In this document: positions 43,390 through 54,800 of the stretch, piece after piece | Layout: the number at the start of each line of letters is the position of its first letter | Position numbering within the stretch: the first letter of the stretch is position 1 | Assembly (NCBI RefSeq): GCF_000208745.1 | Contig: NC_030852.1 | Coordinates: 11,632,012 to 11,696,011 of the forward strand | Length of the DNA: 64,000 bases | Direction: 5' to 3' | DNA from: Theobroma cacao | Lineage: Eukaryota > Streptophyta > Magnoliopsida > Malvales > Malvaceae | The notes under the pieces: model-generated | Told to the model about the DNA's origin: nothing | The model's input: only the letters and a program-made list of their open reading frames with translations | Databases searched by the model: none | Translations under genes and position numbers: made by a program

Positions 43390-46283
43390 TGTCAAGCCCT
43401 ACTCCATTATATACTCATCACAACATCCATATACTTGATGACACATCTGCATGTTAAAATGCCTCATAAATAGTTAAATAATCAGTATCGTAACTAGTTA
43501 TGCAACTAAGTTAATTTAAAGCGTCAAACTAGTTCAAATAGGAATTTTAAGATGAAATTGAGAATTTTAAAATCCCAGAATGACTTAATATGGTGATTTG
43601 GAGTTCGAGGATTAAATTGGAGTCAATTAGGAATTTTCATACCATAGGGGTAAAATGGTAATTTTACCATTCGATGGCAAATTTGGAAAGTTGGATGAAA
43701 ATTTTGATCAAGTTTGACCAATTGGAGTATAATTTGAGATTAAGAAGTGAAAATTTTCAATTTCGAGCATAAGGGCAAAAATGTCATTTTTCGAGTCCGC
43801 AAGGGCAAAATTGGAATTTTACGATTTTACATCACCATGACATATGTCAAGCTCCAGAATTTTACCTATTATTATTTTATGCTATGGATAAGTATTAGAG
43901 CATTTTGTGGTAGTGAGAAAAGGCTTAAAAATTAAGTTAAAACAAGTGGACCAATAAAAAGGTGACATGTGTCAAAAATGAAATATTTTTATATTGTCAT
44001 TTAAAAACCAGCCCATACTCTTCCACTCAGAATTTGAAGGCCGACCAGCACCTGCAGAAAAGAGAAGAAAAGAAAAGAAAAACCCTAAGGAGGAAAAACT
44101 AAGGAAAATTTGTTGAAATTTCAAGAAATTGGTGATTAAAGGTAAGATTTTTAATCTTAAGCTTGAAATTCATCTTGCCCATGCATTCTTTTCCATTTTT
44201 TATGAATTAAATTCAAGTTTTCATGAGGGGCAATATGCTAGCCAAATTTAGAGAGAGAAAATTGGTGATGAATTTAGTTGAATTTCAAGGTAACTTAGTG
44301 TTTTCAAGTGTTTAGTAACATTTAGTATGAAAATTAAGTAAGAAATCCACATGCCCATTATAGAACCTATCTTGGCCGAATTTTATGGGTGAGGTTTGAT
44401 GATGAATTTGGTTGTTTTTCTTGCCCTTTAGATTGTATTTGGTGCTTAGGAATATCGAAAATCGAAAACGGGTATCGAAAAATTTTACTCCCGTTAGTTA
44501 GCAATTTGCACAATAATGAGGGATATTTTGGTAATTGCACTTAGAATATATTTTTATTGAAGTGTGTGGAATTTTGGGGAGTACTAGAAGTGCAATAAAT
44601 TAATTGGAATCGAATTGGACGTTTAGACCGATTAAATAGTGTATAGTGCGCGATAAGCTGAACACTTCCCATTTCATTGCATGCATTCATATAGAACATA
44701 GAATAGTTTTGTGACAATTTAGCATAAGTATATTAAATTTCTTGTTGCACATTATGTATAGGTGGTGAGCCCTCGGATAAGGGCAAAGGTATTGCACTCG
44801 AGGATCGAGACTAGGAGTGTTGTAAATTCCAGTCAAAGTGAGTAACCACTGTTCATCTTATCTATCTAGAGTATTTTTTGCAATCGTTTTTATGATTTTA
44901 AGAATATTGAACCTAAATGAATTTTATGTTTTATGACTAATAATCGATTTAAGGAATAAGGTTTATGATTTATTTTACAATTCAATAATGTTTTTGAAAA
45001 TGTGAGTATGTGGAGACCAACCTTTGATGTTGCCTATATATTTAAGTTTACGTACCTATGTTTGGAATTGATGATTTATGAACTGATACGTGATGACATA
45101 TGTGGTTGGGTTTTTGAGTTATGAAATATATTAAACTGTTTGTTTTCCTTTAACAGGCTAGGCAGTATTATGTTAGCCACGTTATGCTGTCAAAATTTTA
45201 TTGATTGGTGGATTATTTAATTAGCCATTGCAGGCGAGTTTCCGTGGACTAGCCTATTAGAGGGGCACGGTAAATCCCGTTATATTTACCTTAGTATAAG
45301 AGGCGTGAAGGATATCTCCTAAGGTACGATAGAATTCACTTCACTCCGAACCACCACTTGAGGATGAACTCTACCAATGCCAAGAGATGGCTAAACTATA
45401 TTTTTATGAGTAGTTGTTAACTTAATAACCTTGGCGGACTCGGTTGAATGCCTCGGCCAAGGTATCATCAAGTATGATTTTTGGCACGAGTCAAGTTTTT
45501 AAGAAAATCATAAATCGTGATGTGTATTATAATGAAATGTTTTGTTTTATATGATTTGAAACAAGTACAAATTATTGTGGATTATGGTATGATGAAAAGT
45601 TAACTGTCTCTATTTACTCGGCTTTAGAAGTTAATGACAGACTTTGTTTACTCACTGAGTTTATGAAAACTCACCCTTTCTTTTTAACCATTTCAGGTTC
45701 AGGATAGTCTGTAGGCAATCGATTTCATCAAGGATTTCTTTTGGACTTACTTCCTTGGAAATCGTAGGTCTACATTCTTGCACACTTTTGGTTATCTCGG
45801 GGTCTATATGCCACTGTAGGATAATTTTGAATACCTAGTTTACTGTATCACTATGTGTATGAATTTATTTTGTTCTTACGCTACAAAAATTATTTATGCA
45901 TAGTTTTATAAGAAAATGAAATATATTATCGAATATTTTTATTTAGTCTAATTAGTCAACTTTTCACTCCAAATGGATGATTTAGATTTTTGATCGGAAA
46001 TGGATATCTTTCTACCATATGTTGTATTTTTATCAGGTTTCGAAATTTTTTGATAAAAATGATCAAAATACCCCTATGTGGCAAAAATTTTATTTTGATT
46101 GTTTTTGATCTAAAATAGTTTATATTCTCTTAAAACATGATATTTAGTAACAATTGTTCACAGGGGAAGTGGAAAACTGATGCAAGAGCCTTGCGAGGTT
46201 TTGGTTGACATTCTAGGTAATGAATGTCTATTAAGACTTCGCGGCGGTTGTCACGGGTGCGAAGGGAATGCCGGGTCGTGACA
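43390..46283 (+). mobile_element. Chromovirus-type solo LTR, 2.9 kb, inside the Mutator-like element
   Basis: 2894 bp, TGTCAAGCCCTACTCC to CGGGTCGTGACA. It is flanked by an exact TAATG duplication (43385-43389 and 46284-46288). Homologous along its length to 31054-33992, for example 'aagatgaaattgagaatttt' near the start and 'gcggcggttgtcacgg' near the end. No coding. Confidence 0.95.
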
Positions 46284-46530
46284 TAATGCCTTATCAAAAA
46301 CTAGTCACGCAATGCCCAAAGTTAGTCAGCAATGCCTTATCAGAAACTAGTCACGCAATGCCTTATAAAAAACTAGTCACGCAATGCCCAAAGTCAGTCA
46401 CGCTATGCCTATTAACTAGTCACGTAATGCCTTATCAAAAACTAGTCACGCAATGTCTTATAAAAAATCAGTCACGTAATGCCCAAAGTCAATTACGCAA
46501 TGCTTAAAAACTAGTCACATAATTCCCCAA
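46284..46530. repeat. Minisatellite, right part
   Basis: About ten units of 19-26 bp of the form 'actagtcacgcaatgcc' + 'ttatcaaaa', continuing the array cut at 43389. The open reading frame across it is a by-product of unit length and not a gene. Confidence 0.85.
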
Positions 46531-47020
46531 AATCACCAAAACTACTGAATTCCATTTAACAAAATGAACAACTTCAAACGATACAGCATATTCCATTTAA
46601 CAACATAATTAACAAATATGAATGCTCAAAATGTTCGAAAGTTTTTCTTCATATATCAAAAATCACTCTAAAATATTTTAAAATGCTCAAAACGCTCACA
46701 AGTTTTCTTCGTGTATCAAATACTACTCCAAAATGCTCAAAATGCTTAAACGTTTTTTTTTTCTGGTAAGGAATACTCCAGAGATGAATAGTCTGGTGAG
46801 GAAAGCTCAAAAAATATGAGTCAGTTTGAGGCACAAACCTAAACATACTTGACTCGTTAATAGGTTTCGGGGTTGAGGCGCGATGCTTAGCGAATGGGTC
46901 GGTTTCATTAAGGACAATTTTGTCCAATATTTTTTTCTCTTGGCTAAAAACAGATAAAATTATAAGGAGGACTATTCTTAAAAACGCCTTATACCTCAGA
47001 CCCATTTATGAAAAGCACTT

Positions 47021-47286
47021 TTCCTTTTAAATGTAGCGTCCAACTTTGCCTTAACTGATTAAGGTTTCACATTAATTAATTAAGAACATTTTGTTTTCAC
47101 TGAGTTTTTTCTTTTTTGCTTCTTTAATTGATTAACTTATCTCCTAAAGGAGTAAGTTTTTTGACTTGCTTTTAAACATCACGTTTATTAAGAGAATTAA
47201 ACTTTATCTTGCACACTTAAGTAATGTAATTAGACATCAATAAATAAGGAATGTTTTGTTATTATAATAAACACATGGAGTAAACA
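47021..47286 (-). mobile_element. SIRE-3 LTR, piece 4 (end of LTR)
   Basis: 'taactgattaaggttt' is another family palindrome. The end 'aataaggaatgttttgttat' and 'tataataaacacatggagtaaaca' matches the LTR start of SIRE-1 (plus strand 'gaatgttttattatcataa' to 'ggaaccaaca'). Confidence 0.8.
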
Positions 47287-48277
47287 GAGAGAACTTTTTC
47301 TCTTAGGGAGAGTCTTCATCTCTCTTAGACTCTCTAATTTTTTTTAATTTTATTTTTTTCTTAGAAATTAGTTAAATGTGTTTACCGGTTTTAATATTAG
47401 CTTTTAATCCATGGTTGCGAATTTATCCTATAAATCAAGTGGTCATTATTCATTGATCTTATAGTGAGGTCAAATATCTTGACCTTACTATTGAATTCAC
47501 TCTTTTCTATTACCCCTTTACTCTTTTATATTATTTTCAAACCTTTTACATAATGTGTAATTTGTTTAATGCAACCCACCTTTAAAATTAAAAATAACTC
47601 TACATCATTTCTTTATTGACATATTCACAAACAAGAAAAAATTCATAATTAACATATGGGATGCATTGAATTTTATTGTGACTGTTCTATTTTGAGGCAT
47701 CGTTGAGAAAATTTTTTGCATTCTATGGTTGAGCTTGATGGTGAATTGAAGAATATCCTTGACAAACTGTTTATGTTTTTGTTTCATCTAATTTTATGAT
47801 TCTACAATAATGACAGTTGTGGTATGTAATCTATCAAATGGGGGTAGTTTTTTTATTGGATAATATACCTTTTAGGGTTGCATTGTAACAACTACATTAT
47901 TTTAATTATTTTTTAAAACAATTTATAACCATTATAATATTAAAAATGCTGATATTAATAAATAATTTTTGATATTTACTGATTTAAAAATTTTATACTG
48001 AATTTTTAATATCAATTGTTTATAAATTTTTACAAACCTATTGCATGGTGCAGATTTTTTTTATTTATTTTTATTAATTTTGTTAATTTGTTCGTCGAGT
48101 TGATCGGAGTTGTTCAATTTATTGATTTTTTTTTTATCAAATTACTTCGGGTTCGGGTAAACGAGTTCAACTGGTTCTCAAGGTGCGGGTCAGTTTTGCT
48201 CCACGTGAGCTAAGCCATAAGAATACCGTTTTCATGAGAAATAAGAAAATGTATAAAGCGGCGGTCAGGAGGTGAGA
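47287..48277 (+). promoter_or_regulatory. Presumed promoter and 5' UTR of the NRDE2 homologue
   Basis: 990 bp between the last transposon end and the start codon, AT-rich up to about 48130 and less so after. A G-box core CACGTG lies at 48202-48207, 71 bp before the ATG. No convincing TATA box in a sensible position was seen, as is common for housekeeping genes. The transcription start cannot be placed from sequence alone. Confidence 0.45.
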
Positions 48278-51200
48278 ATGGGAAAAATGGATGGAAACGC
48301 AAACGCAATGGACGACCAACAAAACCCACAAGACCCAAGGCCCTCTCTCTTCCCTGTCTTTCCTGCCGCCGGCGCTGCCGCTGCCGCTGCCACTGCCTCT
48401 GCTACTGCCACTGCTACTGCTACTACAGCTGCTACTACTAGTGCCCCCCAATGGCTTTGCAACCCTAGCTTCACGAGCGGCCTTTCCCTCATTAACGACG
48501 CCGCTTCCTCCCTTCCCCGCGCTCTGAACGTAGAGGAAGAAGATGAAGATGAAGATGAAAATGAAGAAGGAAAGCAACAACAGCAGCAGAAGAATTACCA
48601 TTCTTATGAGCTACTTGAGGAAGAAGAAGAGGATGAGGAAGATTCTGATTCTGATGGAGAAAAGTACGACGAGAGACAAAAGAATAAGAAAAAGAGTAAG
48701 AAGAGGAATAAGAAGAGAAGGATATTGAAAGAACTCGGTGATTCCAAATCCATTCATGCTAAAGATTATTACTTTGATTCTCATCCAGATCATGATAACT
48801 TGGCCTACGGCTCTCTCTACCGGTTCTCTATCTCTCTTCATTCCTTCTCTCGTTTTGTTAGGCTCCGTTTCTTGCTATGGGAAATGCAGTACCAGTTCTT
48901 ACTTTAATTACTTGCTTATATAACTGCTCAATACTGGCTATGTAAAATTATGCATCTTGTCTTGAAAATTTTTTCCTGCATTTGTAATCTTAATTCTTCA
49001 ACAGTATTGTTTGTTTTTTGTCCAAAATTTGCCTTTTGTTTTAGGAATCAAAATACAGATTGCATAAATTGAAAATCTGATATTACCTTAATTCTCTCTG
49101 GCAAATTTGGCTTTTCATTCTTGAATTTCGTATTGATTCTGCTTCTCCCTGTTGGACTTGTTTTGCTGTGTAGTGTCAAAGAAAAATTTGATGAAAAAGT
49201 AGCTAAGTGTTTTAAGACTTGCCTTGATTCCCCTAAGGACCAAACTGCTAAATCTGAAACATTTAACATTTGATTTTCCATCATTTTCTATTGCAGGATG
49301 GATGTTCCACGCTATAAACTTTATAGTCCTCAACAATTATCTGCATTTTTATCCCAAGGGTTGTACCGTTGGACTCAGAGGGCTTCAACATTTGATAAGG
49401 ATGCTGATATTGATGCCCTGGATACTAAACTAAAGTCTGCTGGTCGATACTGGTCTCCCAACAATGCTGCCCTCGAACGCCATAACAACTTAAAGCGTCT
49501 TCGCCTTTTTGCCCCCAAAAATTCTTCACATTTTGCTCCTGCTGATTTCATTCCTTTATCAGATAGTCAATCATCAGATCAACTTGATGATGAAATTTCA
49601 ATCTCAAACAATTCAATCATTGAAGAATCCTGGGAGGATGAAGTGCTACGCAAAACACGGGAATTCAACAAATTGACTAGGGAGCATCCCCATGATGAAA
49701 AAGCATGGCTAGCCTTTGCAGAGTTCCAGGACAAGGTTGCCAGTATGCAACGACAGAAAGGTGTTCGCCTGCAGACTCTCGAAAAGAAGATTAGCATACT
49801 TGAGAAGGCAACTGAGCTTAATCCAGATAATGAACAGCTTTTGCTCTGTCTTATGAAGGCCTATCAAAAAAGGGATAATACTGATGTGTTAGTTGGGAGA
49901 TGGGAAAGCATACTTAGTCAGCATTCAGGCAGTTATATGTTGTGGAAAGAATTCTTGCATGTTGTTCAAGGGGAGTTCTCCAGATTTAAGGTTTCAGATA
50001 TGAGAAAAATGTATGCACATGCAATCCAAGCTCTATCTGCTACCTGCAGCAAGCAGTTTAGGCAGGTTCTTAATTTAGTGCATTTTAGTTTTTTACTTTA
50101 TTTCTTCTGGTTGTAGTATGAATGATATTCTCTTTGTGATTGATTTTCAATTGTTTTTTATTTAACTGCTGTCAAGTAATGCCTTGATTATGTATTTTGT
50201 CAAGTTTTATGTACAGCATTGCATTTATGGTGGCTAAGTTTGCTGATTTGGTCATGTGATGTTATAACTCTGTCATTTCTTTTGAACAGATAATGCAAGT
50301 TGATGCCTGATTTACTACAAAATAATAATTCAGTACTGGGTTCTGAGTGTTGATACCAATGCCTATTAGCAGAACTCATAAGTTGATGACTAGGAGTTTA
50401 TATCTTTCCTTGAATAGGTTACCAGAGTAACCTTCATTTCTAGAAATTGCATGACAGAACAAGTTTGTCCTTGGAGGTGAAAGCTCTTGATTGGCTAATT
50501 TGCATAATAAATGACATGAAAAAGTTGCCCTTCCATGACTACTTCATTTGCATAAAAGTTGTGTTCAAACTTGAATCACTCTATATGTTGGTTCATACCA
50601 CTAGAATTAGGCCTCTGATATCTTTCAAACTTAAATTGCCTTGATAATGGTTTAAAGGGCAAGCATAAACCTAGAAAGAAACCTATGAACTATCAGCAAA
50701 CTCCAAACTGATGCAAATCACCAAAATGTCCTCAATAAGCATGTGCCTTGAAAATTCGTCACTTTGCAGAAAGGCCTATAACTCCAGAGAATCTTTCATT
50801 AATGACTCTGCTATGAACTGATTTAACCTTGAAATATTGTACCGATCATCGAAACTTGGGAATACTCATCTGGATTTAATGTCATGTGTGGAGCCCATAA
50901 AAATAACAGTGGCTTGTTTGTTTGTTCTTTGTTGTTCATGCTTTTATTGATACTATTAGTTGGTATGAATTAGATATCTTTAATCAGCATTCATTTTCCA
51001 GTCTTTTCCTGTCTTTTACATTATATGGACTTTGATTTTGCAAGAAACTAATTCAAAATAAGACAAGTTTCTTTATCTTGGTTTTTATGCATGGTCAATT
51101 TGATGCAGATTCATCAAACTAGTAAATGTCCTGACTCTGCTATGGTCCATCTGGAGCTTGGTCTGGTCGATATATTTCTTTCCCTCTGTAGATTTGAGTG

Positions 51201-51740
51201 GCAGACTGGTCACCAGGAGTTGGCCACTGCTTTATTTCAAGCTGAAATTGAATTTAGTTTGTTTTGCCCTTCTCTATTCTTAAATGAGCATAGTAAGCAG
51301 AGACTATTTAAGCACTTCTGGGAGAGTGATGCTGCTCGAGTTGGGGAAGAAGGGGCCCTTGGTTGGTCCATGTGGTTGGAAAAAGAAGAAGAAAATAGGC
51401 AGAGAGTTATGAAAGAAGAGGGTTTAGATAAGAATGATGAGGGTGGTTGGACTGGCTGGTCAGAACCATTGTCCAAAAGGAAGAAAACTAGCACAAATAT
51501 TGCAAATATTGCTAACAATGATGTGACGGCTGAGGAGTTTGATGAGGAAATTGAGAACGAAGATATTAAGCAAGAAGATGATACTGAAGCTTTGCTGAAA
51601 CAGTTGGGCATTGATGTTGATGCTGGGGCCAGTGCTGAGGTTAAAGACACTTTGACATGGGCTAGATGGTCAGAAGAAGAGTCATCAAGAGACTCTGATC
51701 AATGGATGCCTGTTCGTGCAAAACCTGGTCTCTCTTCTCT

Positions 51741-51812
<72 letters not shown>

Positions 51813-54800
51813 TGTATGTACATATTCGTGTGCACTCTTCTGCCTTACTCCAAGTGGGCTTGTTTGGATACTTGTGGATGTATATGAGGTTTACATCATA
51901 TTTTTATTTTATATGGAAAGGGTTAAAATGTACACTTAAATTTTTTTCTGGTAAAATGACTTATCATGCAAGCATCAATCTCAAATTTTTCAACTTGGGC
52001 TTGTCTCTATGTACTCTTCACTCTTAACTTACTATCAGAGCTTATGCCAATTCTAATTTTTTCTGGAAATATGTGGAGAGCATCTAAGTTTATAGCTTTT
52101 GGCTACTCTAGTTTTTATTTATATTTGTACTCTCTAGGATATTATATCTTGTTCTTGTTCTTTTGACATCATTTTTTTTGTATTGATTTATTCTCATTTA
52201 TAATGACAAAGAAACCTCACTTGTCATCTGGACTGTATATTTAGGACTAAGGATCTGCTTTCCTTTGGGTCTGTTTTGTTATTACTTTGTAATTATTTTT
52301 ACATTTTTTAAACAATTTGTTTTGTTTTAGGCAAAATATAATGTTTATGGTATATGGATATAAAAGCTTATATTTTGTTGTTAATATGTCCCTATTCCTA
52401 CAGTATTTAATCTCTGTTATTTTGAGATAAATTGTAACATTGCAAGATTTATACATATTTTGTAGTATTATTTTTGTAACGTGTAAGTATATTTTTTCAC
52501 ATTATGATTTGCAATTATCTGGAGCAAATATTCACATGTAGTTAATTTGCTGGTATAAAACAGGTGCAGTTACTACTATTCATGGGACACCCGATGGAGA
52601 AGTGGATGGACAATTTATGAGAGAGATATTGTATGAAGACATAAGTGAATACTTGTTCTCTCTGAGCTCAGCAGAGGCTCGCTTATCTCTAGTATTCCAG
52701 TTCATTGATTTTTATGGTGGGAAAATCTCCTCTTGGTAAGTTTCACATTATTCACCTTTGAATAATGTGATGCATTCTTGTGTCAAATCTGTCTTTTGCT
52801 GTCTTGCTTCATCACTGTTCTGTGATAAACTCTCCACCATCTTGTCCTTTTTGTCTGTTTTTGTAACATGCACATATACTCATGTACACACAAAACAATA
52901 TTTAAAATTTGGTTCTCACATATGATACTGGAAAATATGTGGGCAGATGATGGTTTATCCCAGTCTTCACATGCTTTCTTAATTTTCTGTTTGGTTTATA
53001 TGATAGAATTACGGTATGCTTAGGCTTGAAGAATGACTAACGGTAGTTATAGCTTGTTACTTGTGATCTTATACACACAGGTAATTAATTTGATTTGACT
53101 GGATCCCCACATGCTAGGGGTAGCATAATCTAATGGATGATAACCACTTTTTCGTGCATTTATGAAAGAGTGCTTGTGTAATGAATAGGCTTGTATTGCT
53201 AGAGGAAAATAGTATGAGTTAATTGTTCTTGTAATTAGAATTGAGCAGCACTGTGCATTCATAAAGTTAGGTTGAATTTTCTCAACATTGCCAATTTTTT
53301 TAGAGTTGTTTGAATCTGACAGTACTCATTGGTTTTTTAGGTATATGTAATTATCTAGTCTGCTTTGACAACTTTCCTAAAATGGATTCACTTCGAATTT
53401 GTCTCTTAGAACCTCTAATCTAGTTAAAATATTTGAATTACGAATATTCAAATTTTTTGAAGGAAGAAAGTGATTTTACCCAGGAAGAAAACTGATTATG
53501 CTGTTGACTTACACAGAAAACACTCATTTGCAACAATTTTCTCTGTTTTGGACGTTGTCAATGGTCAGAATTTTTCCTCAAGATGCTTTCCATGTGAAAA
53601 AGCTACCTGAAGATGCATATTTTTGGTCTTTAAAGGTGATTGATGTTTTTGTATGAGCACTTAATGGGCCAGTACTATATTCTTTTGTTTTAGCTTGTCA
53701 AGGCCTGATGCTTCATATTAGGGTTATTTTTTAGTTCAAAATCAAGAGTAACCTGGTTTTAGGTTGTTTAGAAGGATGGCTGCATGAGAGTGCAAACATG
53801 TAACACCGTGACGCGTAAATGTGTTAGTAAGGATATATTAACGATTTCAGGTTTAAATGAAAAGTCATTTAAAGCAACCTTGCTCTCTCTCTCTCTCTCT
53901 TTTTCTTTCTAGGGTTTGTACCAACAGTTCCAGTTGGACTGAGAAAATTCTTGGCCTGGAGGAGCTACCAGATTGTATTGGGGAAAATATGAGAAGACTG
54001 CATGATGATTTGACCAAATTACAGAATAAATCTGGTCAATTTAGTTTGGAATTCCTTTGGGACAGTGCGAGAGGCATCCTTCAGAGGACTGAAATGATGA
54101 AATTTCTTCGCAATGCTGCATTACTTTGCTTAACTGCCTTTCCCCGTAATCATATATTGGAAGAAGCTACTCTTTTGGCCGAAGAACTCTTCGTAACAAA
54201 AATGAACTCATCTAGCTGTTCAGTTACCCCATGTCAGGCTTTGGCAAAGCACCTTCTAAAATGTGATCGGCAGGTATTTTTTATTTGTTCAACCTGTCTA
54301 AAGGGGATCTTGTAACTCCTTTGGTTGAAATTTTTTATTTATTATCATGAAATGCATGATTTCTTTTTGTTGCAACTGATAGTACGTGCATTGGGAATAT
54401 TTTAGATAGTTTCCATTAATTCAGCAGCAAGAGTGATGTTCTCTGTGAAGTTTCTTTATTTTCTGTGTCATTGGGAAAGAAATAATACTGTTGGTGATAG
54501 AATTACAAGTTTTCATTTGAGTTCTTTCACTTGGGTGATAGAATACAAGTTTGCTTCCAAGTTCTTTCAATTGTTTCTCCAGTTTTTTCTTTTGTTTGAA
54601 CATATCCTTAGGTTGCTAAAAGTTTACGGTGCGTAGTGGTATGTTTAGTCTTTATCCACCATTGAATGTTTGTGTCATGTTAGTTTATGTAGGGATGCAA
54701 ATATAGATTTCTTTTCTGTTGCTTTATTCATTATTGGAAAATATCTTTTTTAAGCTTTTTCTACTTATCGGATAGGATGATTTTACAGCAATTCAGGCTT

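Larger units (their letters stand above)
42456..47020. mobile_element. Nonautonomous Mutator-like element (1.67 kb without its insertion)
   Basis: An exact 9 bp duplication TTCCTTTTA (42447-42455 and 47021-47029) flanks the region. The ends are long imperfect inverted repeats: 'ctataattttaactgttttt' + 'agcca' on the left pairs with 'tggctaaaaacag' + 'ataaaattataag' on the right, and the similarity spreads over roughly 110 bp. Nine-base duplications and long terminal inverted repeats are the mark of Mutator-like elements. No transposase is present. The interior holds an orientation-switching minisatellite and some unique DNA (42600-43080) that might be captured host sequence. The solo LTR at 43390-46283 is a later insertion. 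Confidence 0.78.

Noticed and set aside
46268..46507. 79-codon plus-strand ORF with periodic peptide
   Set aside because: It only reflects the 19-26 bp minisatellite units; no start context or conservation is visible, and the array continues beyond both ends in other frames.
48252..48258. TATAAAG as a TATA box for NRDE2
   Set aside because: It is only about 26 bp upstream of the ATG, which would leave almost no 5' UTR.
48167..48601. 144-codon minus-strand ORF, Ser/Gly-rich
   Set aside because: It is the antisense shadow of NRDE2 exon 1; the Ser/Gly runs come from the Ala/Thr codon repeat on the other strand.
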